Source: Bacillota bacterium
Lineage (GTDB): Bacteria > Bacillota > Bacilli > Tumebacillales > Effusibacillaceae
DNA length: 9,916 bases
NCBI GenBank assembly: GCA_020059765.1
Contig: JAGVBM010000274.1
Coordinates: 1-9,916, forward strand
Direction: 5' to 3'
Shown: positions 6,353-9,916 of the stretch, one piece after another
Layout: every line of letters starts with the position of its first letter
How positions within the stretch are numbered: position 1 is the stretch's first letter
Position numbers and translations under genes: made by a program
The notes under the pieces: generated by a model
Database searches by the model: none
What the model was told of the DNA's origin: nothing
What the model saw: the letters and a program-made list of their open reading frames with translations, nothing else

Positions 6353-7330
6353 ATGAAAACCGTTTATGCTGACGTGGTGTGGCTGATTAATTTTGCAATG
6401 GATTTCGTCATTTTGCTTGTTACGGGGTGGATGGCCAAGAAAAAAACGAAACGCTGGAGGCTTTTGACAGGAGCAGCGATTGGGGCTAGCTATTCTTTGC
6501 TGCTGATTTTTCCGGTTGCCGCGACAACAATCGTCAGCTTGTTTGCGAAACTTCTATTCTCTTGTTTGATGGTGCTGATTGTGTTTGGACCGCAGAATGT
6601 TGTCGAGTTTCTGCGATTCTGGGGATTGTTTTATTTGGCTTCTTTTCTCTTGGGCGGAGCCGCTTATGGGATCAATTCGTTATTTTATGACACGCAGCTG
6701 CTGGGCGGTATGGTGTTCACCTCGGGCAAACCGGCATGGATTCCAAACATTGGGGTTTCGCTGGTTGCTCTTTCTGTACCGGTGGTGTACGTACTGGGCA
6801 GAACGACTTGGAATCGGATGGAACGATGGAAACTGAGAGATGCCAATCTTTGGAACGTATCCGTTGTGATAGACGGTCAATCTGTCCGGTTTGCAGGTTT
6901 GCTGGACACGGGAAATGCATTGACAGACCCGTTGACCCGATTGCCGGTAGCTGTTGTGGAATGGGAGGCAGTGGCGGCTATTCTGCCGGAAGTCCTGCAT
7001 CAGCCCTACCGTGGCCAGCGTGATCCGACCCTTGAGCTAGCCGAGCTCGAGCTGGATGAACGTTGGCAGTCACGGTTTCGGATTGTGCCTTACCGGGGCG
7101 TGGGAGGTTCAATGGGAATGCTGCTGGCATTTCGCCCCGCCGAAATGGTGCTAGAACAAAACGAATCGCGTCTTACCGTGGATAGAATCCTGATCGCACT
7201 CAATCCAAAACCTTTGTCGTCCGATAATACCTATCAGGCGATCCTGCCACCTGCTTGCCTGTCGGAAGAAAGTATCTCAAAGCCTCTTAATGCTGATCTA
7301 TTGGGTAGGAAGGAGAGTACCGCTGGATGA
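6353..7330 (+). CDS. spoIIGA: SpoIIGA, membrane aspartic protease that processes pro-sigma-E
   Basis: Cleaves the pro-sequence of sigma-E in the mother cell after a signal (SpoIIR) from the forespore. The product is 325 residues. The N-terminal half has about five hydrophobic segments (near 9-25, 36-56, 59-78, 86-108 and 130-148). The C-terminal half is cytoplasmic and carries the catalytic motif LLDTGN with Asp185, equivalent to the Asp183 reported for B. subtilis. A VPYRGVGGSMGMLLAFRP block near 245-262 corresponds to the second conserved segment of the family. Its TGA overlaps the sigE ATG as ATGA, so protease and substrate are translationally coupled. The gene follows ftsZ directly, without the bpr insertion seen in B. 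subtilis. Confidence 0.95.
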   Translation: MKTVYADVVWLINFAMDFVILLVTGWMAKKKTKRWRLLTGAAIGASYSLLLIFPVAATTIVSLFAKLLFSCLMVLIVFGPQNVVEFLRFWGLFYLASFLLGGAAYGINSLFYDTQLLGGMVFTSGKPAWIPNIGVSLVALSVPVVYVLGRTTWNRMERWKLRDANLWNVSVVIDGQSVRFAGLLDTGNALTDPLTRLPVAVVEWEAVAAILPEVLHQPYRGQRDPTLELAELELDERWQSRFRIVPYRGVGGSMGMLLAFRPAEMVLEQNESRLTVDRILIALNPKPLSSDNTYQAILPPACLSEESISKPLNADLLGRKESTAG

Positions 7331-8055
7331 TCATGCCGATAAAAGTCCGACTGCAACTGCGTCTGCTGTACCTGAAACTTTTGTTTGTGCTTGGCACGAA
7401 ACCGGAAGAAATTTATTATGTCGGGGGCAGTGAAGCACTGCCGCCGCCGTTGACACGGGAAGAAGAGGAATTTCTGCTTGGCAAGCTGCCGACAGGCGAC
7501 GAAGCTGTGCGAGCCGTCTTGATTGAACGTAATTTGCGGCTGGTCGTCTACATTGCCCGCAAATTTGAAAATACGGGGATTAACATCGAGGACTTGGTAT
7601 CGATCGGTACAATCGGTTTGATCAAAGCGGTCAACACGTTTGATCCGCAGAAGAAAATCAAATTGGCCACCTATGCGTCTAGGTGCATTGAAAATGAAAT
7701 TCTCATGTTCCTGCGGCGCAACAACAAAATTCGTTCCGAAGTATCCTTTGACGAACCGCTGAACGTGGATTGGGACGGCAACGAATTGTTATTGTCCGAC
7801 GTATTGGGGACCGAGAATGACACCATCTATCGAAATATAGAAGAACAGGTGGACCGCAAATTACTGTATAAAGCTCTTGAAAAATTATCGGATCGGGAGC
7901 GCCGCATCATGGAACTGCGCTTTGGCCTGCAGGACGGTATCGAGATGACGCAAAAGGATGTTGCGGACCTGTTGGGGATTTCCCAATCCTATATCTCTCG
8001 TCTTGAAAAACGGATTATTAAGCGCCTGCGCAAGGAATTTAACCGCATGATTTGA
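7327..8055 (+). CDS. sigE: RNA polymerase sigma factor SigE, mother-cell specific, made as pro-sigma-E
   Basis: Directs early mother-cell transcription during sporulation. The product is 242 residues, against 239 in B. subtilis. The N-terminal pro-sequence is amphipathic and basic, and leads to EEIYYVGGSEALPPPL. By comparison with B. subtilis the cut would fall between Tyr30 and Tyr31, so the pro-sequence is about three residues longer. Region 2 spans about 65-135 with RNLRLVVYIARKFENTG and the -10 recognition helix. Region 4 lies at about 178-238, with the helix-turn-helix QKDVADLLGISQSYISRLEK. AAGGAG at 7310-7315 is 11 bases before the ATG, a long spacing that the overlap with spoIIGA may compensate. 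No terminator follows, so transcripts probably continue into sigG. Confidence 0.97.
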   Translation: MIMPIKVRLQLRLLYLKLLFVLGTKPEEIYYVGGSEALPPPLTREEEEFLLGKLPTGDEAVRAVLIERNLRLVVYIARKFENTGINIEDLVSIGTIGLIKAVNTFDPQKKIKLATYASRCIENEILMFLRRNNKIRSEVSFDEPLNVDWDGNELLLSDVLGTENDTIYRNIEEQVDRKLLYKALEKLSDRERRIMELRFGLQDGIEMTQKDVADLLGISQSYISRLEKRIIKRLRKEFNRMI

Positions 8056-8058
8056 TTT

Positions 8059-8088
8059 TGCATAATTCTTCCCTCCCGGGAAATACTG
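8059..8088 (+). promoter_or_regulatory. Sigma-F-type promoter of sigG
   Basis: GCATA (8060-8064, within TGCATA) fits the sigma-F -35 pattern GYWTA, and also the sigma-G pattern TGMATA. GGAAATACTG (8079-8088) fits the sigma-F -10 pattern GGNNANANTN at every fixed position. The spacer is 14 bases, one short of the usual 15. Transcription would begin near 8095, in the sigE-sigG gap. In B. subtilis sigG is switched on by sigma-F in the forespore, so the assignment fits the biology. Sigma-G may use it for autoregulation. Confidence 0.78.
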
Positions 8089-8128
8089 TTGACGAATCCC
8101 ACGGTGGACCCTAACGGGAGGGTAAGAA
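8066..8128 (+). promoter_or_regulatory. Long-range stem that can sequester the sigG ribosome binding site
   Basis: CCCTCCCG (8071-8078) is the perfect inverse complement of CGGGAGGG (8115-8122), which contains the sigG Shine-Dalgarno sequence. TTCTT (8066-8070) pairs with AAGAA (8124-8128), leaving one bulged base at 8123. This makes 13 pairs ending at the start codon, around a 36-base loop. The upstream arm lies between the -35 and -10 of the sigma-F promoter. It is therefore present only in transcripts reading through from sigE and absent from those starting near 8095. Confidence 0.7.
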
Positions 8129-8908
8129 ATGAAGCGAAACAAAGTTGAAATCTGTGGAGTCAATACGGCCGAGCTTCCTGTCTTGAAGAATACCGAGATG
8201 CGCAAGTTGTTTGAGGTACTGCAGCAAGGAGATTGGTCCGCCCGTGAGAAACTTGTAAATGGCAATCTCCGACTGGTGTTGTCCGTGATTCAAAGGTTTA
8301 ACAATCGGGGCGAATATGTGGATGATCTGTTTCAGGTCGGCTGCATCGGATTGATGAAGGCGATTGACAATTTTGATCTGAGCCAAAACGTCAAGTTTTC
8401 TACATACGCGGTTCCCATGATTATTGGTGAAATCAGACGGTATCTGCGGGATAACAATCCGATTCGCGTCAGCCGGAGCTTGCGTGACATCGCTTACAAA
8501 GCGTTGCAGATCAGGGACCAGTTGACAAACAAAAACTTGCGGGAACCCTCGATTCAAGAAATTTCACAGGCGATGGAAGTCCCGAAAGAAGATGTGGTAT
8601 TTGCTTTGGACGCGATTCAAGACCCTGTGTCCCTGTTCGAACCGATCTATCATGACGGCGGAGATCCGATTTACGTCATGGATCAAATCAGCGATGAGCG
8701 CAATTTGGATTCCCAATGGATTGAGGAAATTGCCATTGTGGAAGCGCTGCAGAAGTTAAACGATCGTGAGAAACGGATTTTGTCCATGCGTTTCTTTGAA
8801 GGCAAAACGCAAATGGAAGTGGCCGATGAAATCGGAATCTCGCAAGCCCAGGTGTCCCGTTTGGAAAAAGCGGCCATTCATCACATGCAAAAGTATATTC
8901 GTTCGTGA
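8129..8908 (+). CDS. sigG: RNA polymerase sigma factor SigG, forespore specific
   Basis: Directs late forespore transcription, including small acid-soluble spore proteins and germination genes. The product is 259 residues (260 in B. subtilis). The start MKRNKVEICGVNT matches the conserved sigma-G N-terminus. Region 2 spans about 45-112 with RFNNRGEYVDDLFQVGCIGL, region 3 about 115-190, and region 4 about 200-255 with the helix-turn-helix MEVADEIGISQAQVSRLEKA. Asn44 in KLVNGNLRL corresponds to the residue reported to mark B. subtilis sigma-G as a target of the anti-sigma factor CsfB (Gin). GGGAGGG (8116-8122) lies six bases before the ATG, a good site in the open state. A terminator begins at the stop codon. 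Confidence 0.97.
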   Translation: MKRNKVEICGVNTAELPVLKNTEMRKLFEVLQQGDWSAREKLVNGNLRLVLSVIQRFNNRGEYVDDLFQVGCIGLMKAIDNFDLSQNVKFSTYAVPMIIGEIRRYLRDNNPIRVSRSLRDIAYKALQIRDQLTNKNLREPSIQEISQAMEVPKEDVVFALDAIQDPVSLFEPIYHDGGDPIYVMDQISDERNLDSQWIEEIAIVEALQKLNDREKRILSMRFFEGKTQMEVADEIGISQAQVSRLEKAAIHHMQKYIRS

Positions 8909-8935
8909 GTCGCGAAAGCGGCTTTTTTCTTTTTT
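8908..8935 (+). terminator. Rho-independent terminator after sigG
   Basis: AGTCGC (8908-8913) pairs with GCGGCT (8918-8923), with one G-U pair, around a GAAA tetraloop. A long T-rich tract follows (8923-8935, one C). It starts on the last base of the sigG stop codon. Confidence 0.9.
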
Positions 8936-8983
8936 CGGATTATTTGTGCCCGCCTGCATACAGTGGTACTAAGGAATAAATTC

Positions 8984-8991
8984 CATACAAC
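8984..8991 (+). promoter_or_regulatory. Possible sigma-E-like -10 upstream of ylmC (weak)
   Basis: CATACAAC matches the sigma-E -10 pattern CATACAHT at 7 of 8 positions. No convincing -35 lies 13-15 bases upstream, where the sequence is around TGGTACT. The site is also very near the ylmC ribosome binding site, leaving a leader of only a few bases. ylmC must have a promoter in this short gap, because a terminator precedes it, but I cannot identify it firmly. Confidence 0.2.
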
Positions 8992-9002
8992 GAGGGGTTG
9001 TC

Positions 9003-9320
9003 ATGATCAAAGTATCGGAATTGCAGGCAAAAGATGTGGTCAATATCGGAGACGGAAGGCGTTTGGGCATGATTGCCGATCTGGACATCGACCTGGAAAA
9101 CGGCATTGTACGGGCGATTGTGGTTCCGGGTTCCGGACGTTTTTTCGGATTATTCGGCGCGACTCCGGATTATGTAATTCCCTGGAACCAGATTGTCAAG
9201 ATCGGTACGGATGTGGTATTGGTGGAACTTGCTCCGACCGCTTCGTACATTGACTCGCCGGTCGGCGGCTCCTACAACGGGCGCAGTTCCGGAAATGGCG
9301 GCAATTCGGGCGGATATTAA
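9003..9320 (+). CDS. ylmC: PRC-barrel domain protein, YlmC/YmxH family
   Basis: Small cytoplasmic protein of 105 residues with a single PRC-barrel domain at about 2-80. Landmarks are the opening KVSELQAKDVVNIGDGRRLG, the central strand turn DLDIDLENGIVRAIVVPG, FFGLFG and YVIPWNQIVKIGTDVVLVE. Precise function is unknown; PRC-barrel proteins often mediate RNA or protein contacts. Family members in B. subtilis are about 80-85 residues. This one carries an added low-complexity tail of about 20 residues rich in Gly, Ser and Asn (from SPVGGSYNG to the end). GAGGGG at 8992-8997 precedes the ATG. It sits between sigG and pgeF, as in related genomes, with terminators on both sides, so it appears to be a single-gene unit. 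Confidence 0.92.
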   Translation: MIKVSELQAKDVVNIGDGRRLGMIADLDIDLENGIVRAIVVPGSGRFFGLFGATPDYVIPWNQIVKIGTDVVLVELAPTASYIDSPVGGSYNGRSSGNGGNSGGY

Positions 9321-9331
9321 GAGAAGCGGGG

Positions 9332-9357
9332 AAAATGCGCTGCAGGGCGCATTTTTT
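9332..9357 (+). terminator. Rho-independent terminator after ylmC
   Basis: AAAATGCGC (9332-9340) pairs perfectly with GCGCATTTT (9347-9355) around a 6-base loop, and the T-run 9352-9357 overlaps the descending arm. It ends the ylmC transcript before the pgeF promoter. Confidence 0.92.
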
Positions 9358-9380
9358 GCTGGCAACATGGACAAGGCTTT

Positions 9381-9409
9381 TTGTCAGAATTCCTAATCTG
9401 TGTTACATT
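9381..9409 (+). promoter_or_regulatory. Sigma-A promoter with extended -10 for pgeF
   Basis: TTGTCA (9381-9386) matches the -35 consensus at 5 of 6. Exactly 17 bases later TACATT (9404-9409) matches the -10 at 4 of 6, and TG at 9401-9402 gives the extended TGn motif. Transcription would begin near 9416, a short leader before the gene. The preceding terminator makes a promoter here necessary. Confidence 0.72.
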
Positions 9410-9427
9410 CTGAGGGAGGGATCGAAA

Positions 9428-9433
9428 AGAGGG
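9428..9433 (+). promoter_or_regulatory. Ribosome binding site that decides the pgeF start
   Basis: AGAGGG directly abuts the ATG at 9434, too close to serve it, but is six bases before the in-frame GTG at 9440. GGGAGGG at 9414-9420 is 13 bases before the ATG, which is too far. Confidence 0.6.
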
Positions 9434-9439
9434 ATGTTC

Positions 9440-9916
9440 GTGCAATCCATACAATTGTTGGTTCCGAAAGCGCTGAATCAATCGGGTGTGGCCAAGGCCG
9501 CTTTTAGCACCCGTCTCGGGGGCGTTTCAACCGCACCATGGACGGGTCTGAATCTTGGTTTGCATGTAGGGGATAACCGGGAGGATGTGATCGCCAATCG
9601 GGAAATGACTGCCCGTGAATGGGGAGTTTCTCTCGATCAGTGGACCTGCGGCGAGCAGGTGCACGGAAACCGGGTTGCGGTGATCAAGAAAGATGACCGG
9701 GGCAGGGGAGCGCGATCCTATGAGGATGCAATCAAGGGTGTGGACGCGCTTGTAACCGATGTGCAGGGAGTTGTGTTGGCTACGTTTGCGGCCGATTGCG
9801 TGCCGATCCTGCTGCTTGATCCGGTGCAAAAGGCGGTGGCGGTCATCCACGCCGGCTGGAAAGGCACCATGCAGCAAATTGCCAAGGAAACGGTGCGCAC
9901 TATGCAGGAGTCATAC
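9440..9916 (+). CDS. pgeF: Peptidoglycan editing factor PgeF (YfiH/YlmD, multicopper-oxidase-like fold), 3'-truncated by window edge
   Basis: Family of zinc-binding hydrolases first called polyphenol oxidase or laccase-domain proteins. In E. coli, PgeF removes L-Ser wrongly incorporated in place of L-Ala in peptidoglycan precursors; purine nucleoside activities have also been reported in the family. In B. subtilis the gene is ylmD. The frame is open to the last base, giving 159 residues of a usual 250-280. Numbered from GTG, the N-terminal STRLGGVS and GLNLGLHVGDN motifs are present. The three metal ligands are all visible: His75 (GEQVHGNRV), Cys120 (ADCVPILL) and His137 (VIHAGWKGT). The GTG at 9440 is preferred on ribosome binding site spacing; the ATG at 9434 would add two residues. 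It has its own sigma-A promoter. Confidence 0.93.
   Translation, partial: MQSIQLLVPKALNQSGVAKAAFSTRLGGVSTAPWTGLNLGLHVGDNREDVIANREMTAREWGVSLDQWTCGEQVHGNRVAVIKKDDRGRGARSYEDAIKGVDALVTDVQGVVLATFAADCVPILLLDPVQKAVAVIHAGWKGTMQQIAKETVRTMQESY

Noticed and set aside
8111..8557. Open frame on the - strand opposite the sigG start region.
   Set aside because: It overlaps conserved sigG region 2, and its protein shows no family features.
8955..8990. TGCATA with CATACAA as a sigma-G promoter for ylmC.
   Set aside because: Both elements resemble sigma-G sites, but the 23-base spacer is far longer than the usual 17-18.
9370..9385. GACAA/TTGTC small hairpin before pgeF as an extra terminator.
   Set aside because: Only five weak pairs, and the T-run is in the loop and arm instead of after the stem; the bases belong to the promoter -35.
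9527..9877. Open frame on the - strand opposite pgeF.
   Set aside because: The + strand frame encodes a clear PgeF with all three metal ligands; the antisense frame has no such support.
1..9916. Mobile element, CRISPR array, defence system or other accessory island.
   Set aside because: No repeats, integrase or transposase; every gene belongs to the conserved division and sporulation cluster with uniform base use and order.

Overview
This window is the distal part of the division and cell wall (dcw) cluster of an endospore-forming Bacillota, followed by its early sporulation sigma-factor locus. All protein genes are on the + strand. FtsZ, FtsA, sigma-E and sigma-G closely resemble their Bacillus subtilis counterparts. 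The gene order murA-divIB-DUF881-DUF881-sbp-ftsA-ftsZ-spoIIGA-sigE-sigG-ylmC-pgeF fits an aerobic spore-former outside Bacillus proper. An Alicyclobacillaceae-like organism (Effusibacillus or Tumebacillus type) is my guess from gene order and moderate GC, not something the sequence proves.

Layout. 1-991 is the 3' part of murA. 1067-3735 is a tight run of divIB, two tandem DUF881 genes (ylxW- and ylxX-like) and sbp, with gaps of a few bases or ATGA overlaps. 3736-3842 is a promoter-bearing gap in which I see a sigma-H-like promoter with a perfect Spo0A box inside it. 3843-6164 is ftsA-ftsZ, closed by a strong terminator. 6244-6352 holds a Spo0A-type promoter with an unusually long spacer. 6353-8055 is spoIIGA-sigE, overlapping by ATGA. 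8056-8128 carries a sigma-F-type promoter for sigG and a long inverted repeat that can bury the sigG ribosome binding site. sigG ends in a terminator. ylmC (PRC-barrel protein) follows with its own terminator. pgeF (YfiH/YlmD family) has its own sigma-A promoter and runs off the window end. No gap exceeds 300 bases.

How it works together. The first block makes peptidoglycan precursor (MurA) and divisome parts (DivIB, FtsA, FtsZ). At sporulation onset, Spo0A and sigma-H would raise ftsAZ for asymmetric division and switch on spoIIG. SpoIIGA then matures pro-sigma-E in the mother cell, and sigma-F switches on sigG in the forespore. The DNA shows candidate control sites for each step in the expected order. 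The most notable is the sigG leader: a transcript reading through from sigE can fold its sigG Shine-Dalgarno into a 13-bp stem, while a transcript from the sigma-F promoter lacks the upstream arm.

I found no mobile element, CRISPR array, RNA gene or unknown multi-gene system. The interest lies in regulation and in some sequence details of familiar proteins.
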